Assembly (NCBI GenBank): GCA_036417435.1
Contig: CM070903.1
Span: forward strand, 85,842,001-85,906,000
Direction: 5' to 3'
DNA from: Inia geoffrensis
Lineage: Eukaryota; Chordata; Mammalia; Artiodactyla; Iniidae
Length of the DNA: 64,000 nucleotides
Below the pieces are notes generated by a model that did no database searches, had not been told where the DNA came from, and saw only the letters and a list, made by a program, of their open reading frames with translations. Made by a program: the position numbers and the translations under genes. Each line of letters starts with the position of its first letter. Position 1 is the first letter of the stretch. Shown in pieces: positions 48,110 through 59,253 of the stretch.

Positions 48110-48236
48110 TGAACGTAAGCCTCATGAGAGCAGAGAACTTGTATATCTTCTCACCTATATATCTGCAGTGCCTAGAACCATACCTGGCATGTAATGGGTA
48201 CTCAATACATATTTTTGAATGAATGAATGAATGAAC
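48110..48236 (+). repeat. L2 3' end with AATG tail
   Basis: CTCATGAGAGCAGAGAACTT, GCAGTGCCTAGAACCATACC, TGGCATGTAATGGGTACTCA and GAATGAATGAATGAATGAAC. Confidence 0.75.
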
Positions 48237-49930
48237 AGTTAAAAGATAATTTGACTATATTCTAGTTTATTCACGTATTAGATTCTGATGTGTTTTCTTT
48301 AGTGGCAGAGAGAATGATGGATTTTTAGTTAGTGCCCTGGAAGTAATCACAGGGCATAGCTCTTGAGGGAACTCTTCCCTCTTGCATGTCACCTGTGGTA
48401 CTGGTAGAAATAAACATAAGCAGAGACACAGCTCTGTTCTAGCCAGAATTCATGAAAACCCTGAGATCTATTGCTTGCTTCCATGTGTCTAGTCCTACCT
48501 AATCCTCTATCTGGCTAAAACAATCTTGCCCCCCCCCAAAAAAAAATTACACTTTTGAGCCCCAAGATCATTAATTTGGACTTAAAATTAACATGCATTC
48601 TAAATTAAATCTGGCATTATAAAGATTTAAATATTTTGTGTATCTCTTTTGTCCATTTTTAGGTATATGAAACAAAGTCCATTTGTAGACTGAATGTATT
48701 CTGGCCTGGAAGACAAATAAATAAGTTATCGATGGCAGGAGAATCAGTTGCATTTAGTGAGACTCAAAGTTAAAAAGTGTAGGGTTAAAAAAAAAAGCGT
48801 AGTGCTTGTTAGTTGGATTTCTTTCCTTTTATAACTTAAAAAATACAAGTTATCCTAAGAAAATAACCAAGAAATAATAGAAAATAACCACCTTGCCTCA
48901 AAAGATGTTTTGCAGCAATTAGCAGAAGAAGCAGTCCTATCCTCTGTAAGACGCCCTTGTCTATTGTGTGCAGTAGGGATATCTGTTCCTTGACCCCTCT
49001 CACTCACCTACCTCTGGCGCTTTGTTCAGGCAGCAGGGGAAGAACGGACCCCTTTGGTAAATTTAGCCTGTTGTAATAGCAAATGGAGAATGCTGTAATG
49101 CATTCACCCTTTCCTCCATCCATCCATCAATCGTTCTATTAATCAATCAATTGAAAAGCCTGTTAAAGAGTCTCTCTACAGCCCATTATCCACAGTGAGT
49201 CAAAGAAACGTGGCTCCTACACTTTGCAGCTTGTAGTTTTAGAGAAAACAACAATGGAGGTAGGAACAGAGGATAAATAGACAACAGGTAAAACACTGAG
49301 CAAGTATGTGAAATGAAAAGAATGAATAATATTAACATTGTCAATCAATTAACAGGTGTCTCTGGTGTGCTAATTACATGTTCATCACTGGGCTTGGGTG
49401 CTCTACAAGTGAAGTGGCTAAGGATCAGGGAGACTTCTTACAAATCACAGTTTTAAGTAATGAGAAACTAAAGAGGTTTACTTTCTATTCTGTTTAAGAC
49501 TTTGTGCAGGCAAGTGTATGGGGGATGGAGGGTGTGCATTCTCTTTTCAGCACTTGCTGAAAGTAATAGAACGGCTATGATGGGAGGGGGAGGATGTGAT
49601 GATTTAGAAAGTTGAATTTATTAATTTTAAAATCAAACATTGCAAAGTTGAAATGGGCCTGAAAAATAGTTTTTTTTCAATTCTTTACATTCAATGTTTA
49701 ATTCTGTCTAAAACATTGAGGCCTGCTTAGAGGTGCGTTTGTGTAGTAGAGGAATAAGATGATGTTCAAGCTGGTATGAGATGAGCCAGTCAAGGGGTGC
49801 AGATGGAAACACGGGAAGTGAGGTCTTCTTGGATGTAACTGTGACCCAGAAGAGGTTTTAGAAGCCATTCACAAGGGTCTTGTTTCTTATTTGCAATAAG
49901 CCTTAGAGGAGAAAAGGGTTAATGTAGTCA
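48237..49930. other. Non-coding stretch, some old repeat text
   Basis: C-run/A-run junction at about 48529-48546. From about 49240 to 49860 there are hints of the old family seen at 40000, too weak to bound. No gene. Confidence 0.4.
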
Positions 49931-49945
49931 AAATCCATAGTGGAG

Positions 49946-50132
49946 GGCTTCCCTGGTGGCACAGTGGTTGAGTCTGCCTGACGATGCAGGGGACGTGGGT
50001 TTGTGCCCTGGTCCAGGAAGATCCCACGTGCCACAGAGCGGCTGGGCCCGTGAGCCATGGCCGCTGAGCCTGCGCATCTGGAGCCTGTGCTCCTCAACGG
50101 GAGAGGCCACAACAGTGAGAGGCCCGCGTACC

Positions 50133-50163
<31 letters not shown>
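49946..50163 (+). mobile_element. CHR-type tRNA-Glu SINE, short form, very young
   Basis: Head GGCTTCCCTGGTGGCACAGT. The uninterrupted A-tail is about 32 bases (50135-50166, its last bases shared with the TSD). The 15-base TSDs AAATCCATAGTGGAG (49931-49945 and 50164-50178) are identical. It is the youngest-looking insertion in the window. Confidence 0.97.
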
Positions 50164-50169
<6 letters not shown>

Positions 50170-50178
50170 ATAGTGGAG

Positions 50179-50559
50179 AACTCTTTGTGACAATGATAGA
50201 AGGCTGTTCAGTGAGGAAGAAATTGTGGTAAGGCAGGCAAGTGATGCCCAAGGCCTATATTATGGATGTCTTGTTCGTCTAATTCATGCATCAGGGAAAA
50301 ATCAAATCCTTATTACCTGACCTTTATTTATTTGAGACCTAGGAGTACTAAATCCTAAATCTTCATCAAAGTTTGCTGAAATTGGTATCCTGGCTTAATA
50401 TATGATTATTTCATTTTTGAAATCTGGGTAAAAATTTAAGTAAATACTTTCGGGTAGACTGGGCTAACTGCAGACGCTCAATGGAATGATTATAATAGCA
50501 TTTTCAAATATTGAAGGAGGGAAGAAGACAAATCTTTTTTGACTGTCCATCCTATGGTA
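50179..50559. other. Non-coding stretch
   Basis: No gene or clear repeat. Confidence 0.45.
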
Positions 50560-50790
50560 GTTATTGTGCTAAGCCCTCTAAAAATTGTCTAATTAATCCT
50601 TATAATCTTCAAAATAAAGTTGTATTATCCCCATGTTACAGACACCAAGGCTTGACATGTTACATGTTAAGACACCAAGGAATGTTACAGACACCAAGGC
50701 TTGACAAATCAAGTATCTAGATCCCTATCCCACAGTCACTGAGTGATGAGGATTTGGGCCCTTATGACACCAAGCCATTGCTTTTGCCAT
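50560..50790 (-). repeat. MIR SINE with internal triplication
   Basis: Inverted MIR (TATTGTGCTAAGCCCTCTAA, AATTAATCCTTATAATCTTC, TTATCCCCATGTTACAGACA). The segment 50635-50707 holds three copies of a unit of about 24 bases. Confidence 0.75.
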
Positions 50791-51769
50791 AGCACCACAC
50801 TGTGTCACATAATTTAGACTTTTTGTTTGTTTGCTTGTTTTGGTTCTCTTCCCTTTAGATATATAGTAGCCCAGAGTTGGATGAAATCAATATTTCTCAT
50901 CAGTGAATTCCACCTCGCCACAGCTTATCTGGCGTACAAGTTATAATGGTTGAGTAGATATGTAGTCTTTCCTATTTTTGTATTACAATCAGGATACATT
51001 AGTCTCATGAAGCAACGAATGTCTAGAAAGTCTTAATGCTCAGGGCCTCGTAAGGAGCCAGCTTGGCTAAAATCTTTAAAGCATCAAATAAAAGGTTTGA
51101 TAGGAAAAGTTTTTCTTACCAGAGAGGACAACCTTAGAAAAGGGCTGAGGCCCTGAGGTTATGTATTCCAGACCCTGATGACCATGTCCTTGAAGGTGCT
51201 GAAAGAGACTGTGCTTTTATTTCTGTGGTACATGAAAATTTCTTCTACCACCTTATAGAAATGTAATTGTGAGGAGTTTTCAATATAAGGAAGTTCTCCT
51301 GGGAGCCCTCAACTACTTGAGATGAGTTTTTTTTTTTTTTCTTTTTGATGATGAAAATATTGATGCCAGATCACAAGATTATTGGCACATTGGTCCACAG
51401 TGATCACTTTTGGACAGAGGCAACAAGAGGCAACCTGGATTGTGGCCACCATCCAGGGGAATATGTATAAATGGGCTCTCCATGACCACAGCCTGCTGGG
51501 GTTCTATGAGTGTGAGAGGGTCCTGAGGATTCTTTTAGTTTCTTTTGAGAGATGCTCAGGCACTTTCAGGGTTCTCTGTCAAAACAGAACATCATATTTT
51601 TACTCAAGATTAACAGTTACAATGGAGCAAGTGAGAACATTGAGCGGTTGGTGTTTTTCATTTTGAAGTCTGAAAAGAGCTGAAAGGTTCTCTCTGCTTT
51701 GTGCCTGGTCCTGTTAAGAGTTGTTCCAAATCATACCAATCTAAAGGAGGGCAGATAATCAGGAAAACT
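50791..51769. other. Non-coding stretch
   Basis: T-run at about 51328-51341. The 94-codon frame at 51382-51666 shows nothing protein-like that I recognise. Confidence 0.45.
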
Positions 51770-51945
51770 AATATTTGTAAACTGTATTACACCAGGCCCT
51801 TTACAAATATTATTACATTTATTTTAGGTGATAGATGTTACTCTTCTATTTTATATATTGAGAAACTGAATCTCCAGGAGATTAAATGTCATAGAGGCAG
51901 GAAGTGTCAGGACCATGCATTCAAGTCTAGGTGTGATTCCAAAAT
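51770..51945 (-). repeat. MIR SINE
   Basis: Inverted MIR: ACACCAGGCCCTTTACAAAT, TATTGAGAAACTGAATCTCC, AGGAGATTAAATGTCATAGA. Confidence 0.75.
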
Positions 51946-51957
51946 GGTTCATAATGG

Positions 51958-52156
51958 TACTGTCCAACATGGTAACCCTATTAGCCATATGGCTCTTTTA
52001 ACTCAAATTCAAATTAAATATAATTAAATATTCAGTTCCTTAGTCAAACTAGCCACATTTCAAATGCTCATTAGCTGTATGGGGCTAGTAACTACTGTAT
52101 TAGACAGGGCAGATATACAATGTTTCCATCATCAAAGAAACTTCTATTGGACAGTA
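51958..52156. mobile_element. DNA-transposon relic with terminal inverted repeats
   Basis: Left end TACTGTCCAA (51958-51967) and right end TTGGACAGTA (52147-52156) are perfect inverted repeats. The interior carries CAAACTAGCCACATTTCAAA and TTCTATTGGACAG, text of a known old non-autonomous element that I take to be hAT-like. About 200 bases, no coding capacity. Confidence 0.8.
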
Positions 52157-52374
52157 TCTGTCAATAATTAAGTTGAGAATTTTCCTTGACATAAGTATTC
52201 ATGGAAAATAACAGTAATAAAACTTCTACGTTAATGGAGAATGGTGGGGGTAAAGGGGAAGATAGAATATGAGATTTTATATTTTGAAGACCTTATATAC
52301 TTGGATGATTTTTAATGAGGAGAGTAGTTTAATTGTAGATATGTTTCTGTAGTATAAACTAAACTAATAGCAGT

Positions 52375-52605
52375 AATAATATCAATTGTCTAGTACTTCT
52401 TATGTGGTAGGTACTATTCTAAATTTGTTTCATATATAAACTCATTTAATCCCCAAAACAATCCTACAAAGTAGATGCCATTATTATCTCCACTTTATGG
52501 GTGATGAAACTGAGGCACAGTGAGGTTAAGCAATTTTCTAAGATTATCAGATAAGGAAAAATAGAACCAAGATTTCAACCATAGCCTGGCTTCAGATAGT
52601 GTCTA
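52375..52605 (-). repeat. MIR SINE
   Basis: Inverted MIR: CTCATTTAATCCCCAAAACA, ATCTCCACTTTATGGGTGAT, GAAACTGAGGCACAGTGAGG. Confidence 0.9.
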
Positions 52606-52729
52606 ATCATTATTCCATACAAGAAAATTTTATAGGATTACTTAGGAGAGAGTTGTGAGAGTAAATTGCTAATTAGAAATGAAGGCACAAAAAGCAATAC
52701 ATTGTTTTTTTTTAAAAAAGACAGCCTGA

Positions 52730-53454
52730 GTTGGTAGGAATGTAAACCGATACAGCCACTATGGAGAACAGTATGGAGGTTCCTCAAAAAACTAAAAATA
52801 GAACTACCATATGACCCAGCAATCCCACTTCTGGGCATATACCCAGAGAAAACCATAATTCGACAAGACACATGCACCCCAATGTTCATTACAGCACTAT
52901 TTACGATAGCCAGGTCACGGAAGCAACCTAAATGTCCATCTACAGAGGAATGGGTAAAGAAGATGTGCTACATATAGACAATGCAATATTACTCAGCCAT
53001 AAAAAGGAACAAAATTGTGCCATTTGCAGAGAAGTAGATGGACCTAGATACTATCATACAGAGTGTGAAGTAAGTCAGAAAGAGAAAAATAAATATCATA
53101 TAATATTGCTTATATGTGGAATCTAGAGAAATGATACAGATGAATTTCTTTGCAAAGCAGAAATAGAGACACAGATGTAGAGAACAAAGGTATGGATACC
53201 AAGGGGGAGAGGAGGGGTGGGATGAATTGGGAGATTGGGATTGACATATATACACTACTATGTATAAAATAGATAACTAATGAGAACCTACTGTAAAGCA
53301 CAGGAAACTCTACTCAGTCCTCTGTGGTGACCTAAGTGGGAAGGAAATCCAAAAAAGACGGGCTATATGTATATATATAGCTGATTCACTTCATTGTACA
53401 GCAGAAACTCACACAACATTGTAAAGCAACTACACTCCAATAAAAATTTTAAAA
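52730..53454 (+). mobile_element. 5'-truncated LINE-1, ORF2 end and 3'UTR
   Basis: Starts inside the ORF2 C-terminal region (GGAGAACAGTATGGAGGTTC at about 52762) and runs to the polyadenylation signal AATAAA (53439-53444) and A-rich end. TSDs AAAAGACAGCCTGA (52716-52729) and AAAAGAACAGCCTGA (53455-53469). Numerous stops. Moderately old. Confidence 0.93.
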
Positions 53455-53497
53455 AAAAGAACAGCCTGAACCAAGCAATACTTCCTTTTGTGTGCTC

Positions 53498-53524
53498 TGT
53501 GTGTGTGTGTGTGTGTATGTATGT
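53498..53524 (+). repeat. GT microsatellite
   Basis: About ten GT units followed by ATGTATGTG. Confidence 0.9.
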
Positions 53525-54719
53525 GAAATAAATATTACATGTGTATAAATATGTATAAATATTACATGTGTATATACACACACATGGAAATTTCTACCTT
53601 TATGAAGTCATATGTGGTGTTGTTCATGGCAAGTAGATGAGTGAGAAAGGAGAGGCTATTATAATTGGAGAATAGCAAATACTATATAATTAACTCCTGG
53701 TAAAATTTATTTCCTTACCTGCTTCAACAACAGGTAGAAGAGAGAAACAATGGTTAAGAGCAAACACCAAATGGGCTAACCTTAATATTTTTGTAAACTA
53801 GGTTTACAAAGTTTGCAAAGTAGGTTTAAAAGTTCTTTACGTGTTTCAGAAAAATTCTGGAATGAGGGCTTCAGCTTTGACTTGGAGTACATAAATCAAA
53901 TTCCTGTTACCTCGTGTATAATTTGTGCACTTGAAAGCTTTGAATTATTTTGTAATCTGTGAATCTAATGCATTCCCAAATGGTGTTCTTTTACCTCCCA
54001 TCTCAGTTAACCTCACGGAAGACAGTAGTGGTCCAGAACAAGGACCTTGTCCATATTGGGGCCATTGCCATTTCATGCATTGAGTGGCTCTATTGATATC
54101 TTACTGGTTGGGCGTTTCAGTCTTGAACACATTGCTGTGATGACCATATCTAAAAATTCCCTTACCTTTGTGATGGTCATAATCTTACCTGTCCACCCAT
54201 CAGGATGCCCACTATAAACACATATTTGTAAACCAACTGTAAATTCTTCAATACAGAGTAATATGGAACAGAGAATGTTTCATAATTATTCAGACCAATA
54301 TCCATTTTCTTCAAGAATATATAGTAAAATACACTGAATATTACATATAGGAATGTGGCAATTTGATTTTTTTCTGTTTGAGCCATAATTTCAGTGCTGG
54401 AAAAGACTTAGAGGTCATCTACCCCACTGCTATTAGAAGTTTTGGTGGACTGACCCAACACCACATAGAGCTGGGCAGAGCTAAGCCTTGAATCTTAGCT
54501 AAGCCTTGAAGCTAAGCCTTGATGGCTCCAGGAGCCATCAACCAGCCAACGCTTACCACGTTTTGTTCACTTTTTGACCTGATCTTGGGTGCACCAAATC
54601 TCGATTTAATAAACATTTAAACCATTTGAGAAATAGATTATCTTGCTTTGCTTGGCTACTGTAATCAAATATGTACTAAGTCTCTTGTGTATATCATCCA
54701 TGTAGTACTATGAATATCT
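53525..54719. other. Non-coding stretch
   Basis: Includes three close copies of CTAAGCCTTG(A) at 54481, 54499 and 54513. No gene. Confidence 0.5.
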
Positions 54720-54840
54720 GAAACCACAGAACTAGAACGAACCTTAACGATTATCTAGTTCAGTTTCCTTGGGTTTCAGATGGAGAAAATGAGAAGTTAA
54801 TAGACTGGTTCAAGACCCCCTAGCTAGTCAACAGCAGATT
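54720..54840 (-). repeat. MIR-like fragment
   Basis: GTTTCAGATGGAGAAAATGA, then CAAGACCCCCTAGCTAGTCA, in inverted MIR order. Diverged. Confidence 0.5.
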
Positions 54841-55329
54841 TGAGTTCCTATTCTAGATGGCCTAACCTCAAGTCTGGTCCTCTTATTCTATATTATTTCC
54901 AGTGCAGTGTACATCTCCGAGGGGATGGTCAGGTGTTCAAAGAAGAATCCAAACATTGCCAAGGCCCAGTGACTCTTGTTCTGGTTGCCTTATGGGTGAT
55001 TGGGACAGTGACAAAGAGCAAATATTTGCCAAAGAGTCATGAATAAGCTCAGCTTGGAGTAAATTTTGATATGCAAATAACAGGGGTGGTCGTAAACATG
55101 AAAAAAAATTTTCTTTCTTTAAAAAATTTTAAAATCAGTTATAAAACACATGGGGTCAGGCAAACCATTAAAAAAAAATGGCATTCTCCACAATGTCTCA
55201 TTGCTTTTGGAGTATTGCATTGGAATTGGAGCTTTGATAATGTCTATGAAGAATAAAGGCAAGAGGAAAGAGGGCTGCAGACAAATGAAAACCTTGGCTG
55301 TGTCCTGAGAGTTTTAGGTAAGCCAGGCT
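54841..55329. other. Non-coding stretch
   Basis: No gene or clear repeat. Confidence 0.45.
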
Positions 55330-55510
55330 CATAATTTGATTTGAGAAGAGCTACTCCAGGCTATTGTGTAATTATAGAAGCATTCACTCGGCTGGCTCCT
55401 GTTGACTTCATCACGTTCTACTTCATTGCCCTTTATGCTAAAGCCCCTGTTGATGAGAGGGCGGAAACAGTAAGTACAAATAAAGCAATTAGCAGGTGGG
55501 AATGCTACCA
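55330..55510. promoter_or_regulatory. Candidate conserved non-coding element
   Basis: Repeat-free, with GTGTAATTATAG at 55366-55377, CATCACGTT at about 55410 and AAGCAATTAGCAGGTGGGAA at about 55483. The overlapping 115-codon frame (55341-55688) has no domain that I recognise. Inference only. Confidence 0.3.
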
Positions 55511-56297
55511 CTGTTTAAGGATAACATCCAATCTTTATTGGTACTTATTAAGTAGAAGTCTAGAGCTTAGAGATAAAGGGAAATATTGCAAACCACAAAA
55601 TGAGGAGTGTGGGAACAAAAGGAGAATAAAGGAAAAATTAGACCAATGTATCTATTTTATATTCTACAAATCTAATCACAAAGGCTAGTTTTAAAAATAA
55701 TATCAAACCTCCAATTTATTTATAACATAGTGAGTTACATTCTCATGTACAGTTCATGCTTCTTCTCTTATTATGTGGATTAACTTGACAAATATTTTTT
55801 AACAGTTAACTGTGTTCAAATGAGAGGAGGGTTTTGACTTTGGTTGTAGTTAAACCCTCCAGCAGGGGGAGTTAAGATAATTAGCAAACCTCTTCGACAG
55901 GGTCCTGACATCCAGAGCACAGATTCACAGGCACTACTGGCAGAGCTGAAAATGCCCCCTGTAGACAAGGAATATAATGGGCAAAAGGAGGAAAGCAAGA
56001 ACACTTGAAATCCTAGGACAGGATGTTGAAGGTGGACAAGAAAACTAGGGTACAGGCTTTCTCCCGCCCTCCATTTGCAGAGTAAGCCGTGTACTCTTGT
56101 CCTCTGTTTAATTATCTGAAAATAGGGATAATAAATATCTATCCATCCAGAATGCTATAATTCTCATTTCTCAGTGAATAACGTTGCTCTTCTTGCTCCA
56201 GCCTTATTTTGAGTGTCTTGAGTAGGAAGGTGGAGGATAAATAATTGATATTCATTGTCATTCATCTCAGAGCAGCACAACAAGATTTGGGACATGG
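55511..56297. other. Non-coding stretch
   Basis: No gene or clear repeat. Confidence 0.45.
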
Positions 56298-56361
56298 AAA
56301 AGATTCGTGCATCCTCTCTAGACTAGGAATCGTAATATTTCAGAAATGTGGCAAATGGCAG
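56298..56361 (+). repeat. Local direct repeat, copy 1
   Basis: A 64-base segment that recurs in the same orientation at 57601-57664. Shared words include GCATCCTCT, GGAAT, TTAGAAATG/TCAGAAATG and GGCAAATGGCAG. About 80 per cent identical by eye. Confidence 0.75.
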
Positions 56362-57379
56362 TGCTTTTGGTCCTTGAATATCTTATCCATTAAAGCTCTG
56401 CTGGCAACTTGAGCTACTTAAACTGGACATAGCTTCCTATTTAAATAGCAGATTTCCAGCTAGTCAACTTAAAAGTTTGCAGAAAAATGGATGTCCTTTT
56501 CCTTTACCTTAGATAGTGATGGGAGGGTACTGTGGACAGAGATTTGTGCAGATATCCAGAAAGACAAAGTTTTTATAGTGCAGTTGCTTGTTTAATAGGT
56601 TAGCAATTGATATTGCAAGGTTAAATCTTTATCCTCATCCTAGGAAAACTATAGTTTCTGATAGGGCATATTTTTAGCTTTCACTATTATGCAATCTTCC
56701 TCTTTTTCATCCTTCCATCACTTAGTAGCCACCTGAGGCAGAACCAGAGGGTCAAAAGTAGAATCTCTTGGGTGATAATACTGAGATGCACGCTTATTTC
56801 ACCCTCTGACAGAAACCCCAGGACTTGAATAGGACAGGACAGTATTTCAGTCAGACTGTCTAAAAATTATCCTCACCAGGTCTTCCCAAGCATTATTCAA
56901 GAGGAGGTGTGATCATGTAGGCAAAGCAAGGAAAGATAAATTCCAGAAGCTGCAAAATGTTGAGCACTTTGCATTAGCATCTTTGTTACCTTTGGTAGTG
57001 CTAGTAAATATAGAAATATGCATATCATTAATTTTCTTTTGACAAGTATACATTGTATATTTAAAATGTTTCATTCAGGTATCACCATTGTGCTTATAAA
57101 CTTATTGGCATCTGCATCTTGGATGCCCCCAAATATTAAAATACCCACAAGACAAATATTAAGCCATAATTTCATAAATGTACACAATTTCCACCTGCAT
57201 TCCCTCTTGTCATCATTATCACCTTCACAATTGCCACTGCTCCTTGAATTTGTTATGGTGCTTCATATTTTTTTAATTAACAAAATTTTTTTTAAATTAA
57301 TTTTTTGCTTCATAGTTTTGAAGGCATTTTCATAGTCATGAACTCACTTAATTCTTCTGAACAACCTTGTGAATTTGGC
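56362..57379. other. Non-coding stretch
   Basis: AT-rich. The 105-codon frame at 57018-57335 is hydrophobic low-complexity with no recognised family. Confidence 0.4.
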
Positions 57380-57500
57380 AGGTGAGATAATATCATGATT
57401 CTACAGATAAGGAAACAGACACAGAGATGTTCTGTGCCACTCAGGGTGGCACAGTTTGGAATAGTATCCAAGTTTCTGGGTCAGTGAACTCCATCTGTTG
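57380..57500 (-). repeat. MIR SINE fragment
   Basis: TTCTACAGATAAGGAAACAG then ACACAGAGATGTTCTGTGCC, in inverted MIR order. Confidence 0.6.
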
Positions 57501-57600
57501 TTAGTTTATAAAGATACAAGTGCAAGAAACTGGAAGTCCTTTTCAGCAATTATTCAGCCATTGGAAATGATCAGTTTTTTTGTCAAAAGATGAATAGAGC

Positions 57601-57664
57601 AAAAGATTCATGCATCCTCTTGAGGCTGGGAATATCGGTATTTTAGAAATGCGGCAAATGGCAG
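57601..57664 (+). repeat. Local direct repeat, copy 2
   Basis: Partner of 56298-56361, 1.3 kb away. Begins AAAAGATTCATGCATCCTCT and ends GCGGCAAATGGCAG. Confidence 0.75.
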
Positions 57665-58047
57665 AACAGAATACAAAGAGTATGATTCATCTTTTCACCC
57701 CTCCCCATTCTCACAACCACATTTTTCTTGTTGAGTCAGGTTAAAAAATAAAGTAATGGGCAAATCTGGATGGTTGCAGTTGGGCTCAAAGACTTGTGAT
57801 CCTCACTGCTTAAATCTATAAGCAGGGCTTCAAAGCAACCACTGGCAATGCCTCTTTTCTCTAAGACCTCATCTTCCTCCAAAAAATAAGAACTCAGTTG
57901 TATTTATAGGGCGGCTTGAGCTCAGGAATTTTCTGCTTTGGTGAATCCATAGACACACAATTTGTGTTGTCCAGTTCATCTACATCCCATTCTCCTAATA
58001 AATTCCTTTTCCTCTACATAGTGAAATGAACTTCACTGTTGATCAGT
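57665..58047. other. Non-coding stretch
   Basis: No gene or clear repeat. Confidence 0.45.
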
Positions 58048-58056
58048 TCAATTTAT

Positions 58057-58269
58057 TTTTTATTTTTTATTTTTTTTGCGGTACGCGGGCCTCTCACTGT
58101 TGTGGCCTCTCCCGTTGCGGTGCGCAGGCTCCAGACGCGCAGGCTCTGCAGCCATGGCTCATGGGCCCAGCTGCTCCGCGGCATGTGGGATCTTCCCGGA
58201 CCGGGGCGTGAACCCGTGTCCCCTTCATTGGCAGGTGGACTCTCAACCACTGTGCCACCAGGGAAGCCC
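58057..58269 (-). mobile_element. CHR-type tRNA-Glu SINE, short form
   Basis: Interrupted T-run at left, ends CACCAGGGAAGCCC. TSDs TCAATTTAT at 58048-58056 and 58270-58278. Confidence 0.95.
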
Positions 58270-58278
58270 TCAATTTAT

Positions 58279-58945
58279 ATTTGATGAAAAATTTTCTGAG
58301 AACATACCCATCCACAGTTTGAAGGGCTGAACAAAGTGACTGCTTTTAAAAGTTATTTCAGTCTCTAGTATTCGTAAAGGTACAGGGCAGTTAAAAAGAA
58401 GAGTAAAGACTGAAGGTTTGTGCTAATGAAGGAAAGTAACCAGGATACCCACAATGTACCCATACATAGGTTCTCCAGCTCACAGTGACCCACCTGCATG
58501 CCTTTTAGGGTTTCTTTCCTTCTTGATGGTAGCCTGAGGCCTCTTTGGGCCTGGCCTGAGGAAGCCTAAATGTATTATCTCCTTATCAGATAATCTGTAG
58601 TGGACCACAAATGATGATTGATGCTTCTGTGTTGCCTGGAGCCTCTGCACCCGATGCCATTTGAAACTGCTACAGGAAACACTGGGCATCCTTTTCCAGG
58701 GTGTCCTTAGAGCCAATGACAGATTCCTCTTGCTCACTCAAATGGCACACTTCCTGATGTTTTGGGTGGTCTGTCCAATGCCCAGATTTGAAAATGTTTA
58801 AAGGGAGAATAAAGAACATTTAAAAATTCATAAGTAAAATACTTTACAGTTGATAGAACTTGGTGTTGATAGCATAATGTGGAAATAGCATGATTCTCTA
58901 TTTACTCTGAGCATTTGGTGGCAGGCGGACCTGATAGGGGATAAT
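58279..58945. other. Non-coding stretch, possible unrecognised relic
   Basis: The minus-strand frame 58480-58737 (85 codons) is basic and protein-like in look (RLSDKEIIHLGFLRPG), but I recognise no family. Otherwise nothing. Confidence 0.4.
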
Positions 58946-59253
58946 TTTTTCTTTTTTAACATCTTTATTGGAGTATAATTGCTTTACCATGATGTTTTAG
59001 TTTCTGCTTTATAACAAAGTGAATCGGCTTTACATATACATATATCCCCATATCTCCTCCCTCTTGCGTCTCCCTCCCATCCACCCTATCCCACCCCACT
59101 AGGTGGTCACAAAGCAGCAAGCTGATCTCCCTGTGCTATGCGGCTGCTTCCCACTAGCTATGTTTTACATTGGGTAGTATATATAAGTCCATGCAACTGT
59201 CTCACTTCATCCCTGTTTACCCTTCCCCATCCCTGTGTCCTCAAGTCCATTCT

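Noticed and set aside
58480..58737. 85-codon minus-strand frame with protein-like composition
   Set aside because: No family recognised and no upstream or downstream support. A search against a protein database would decide.
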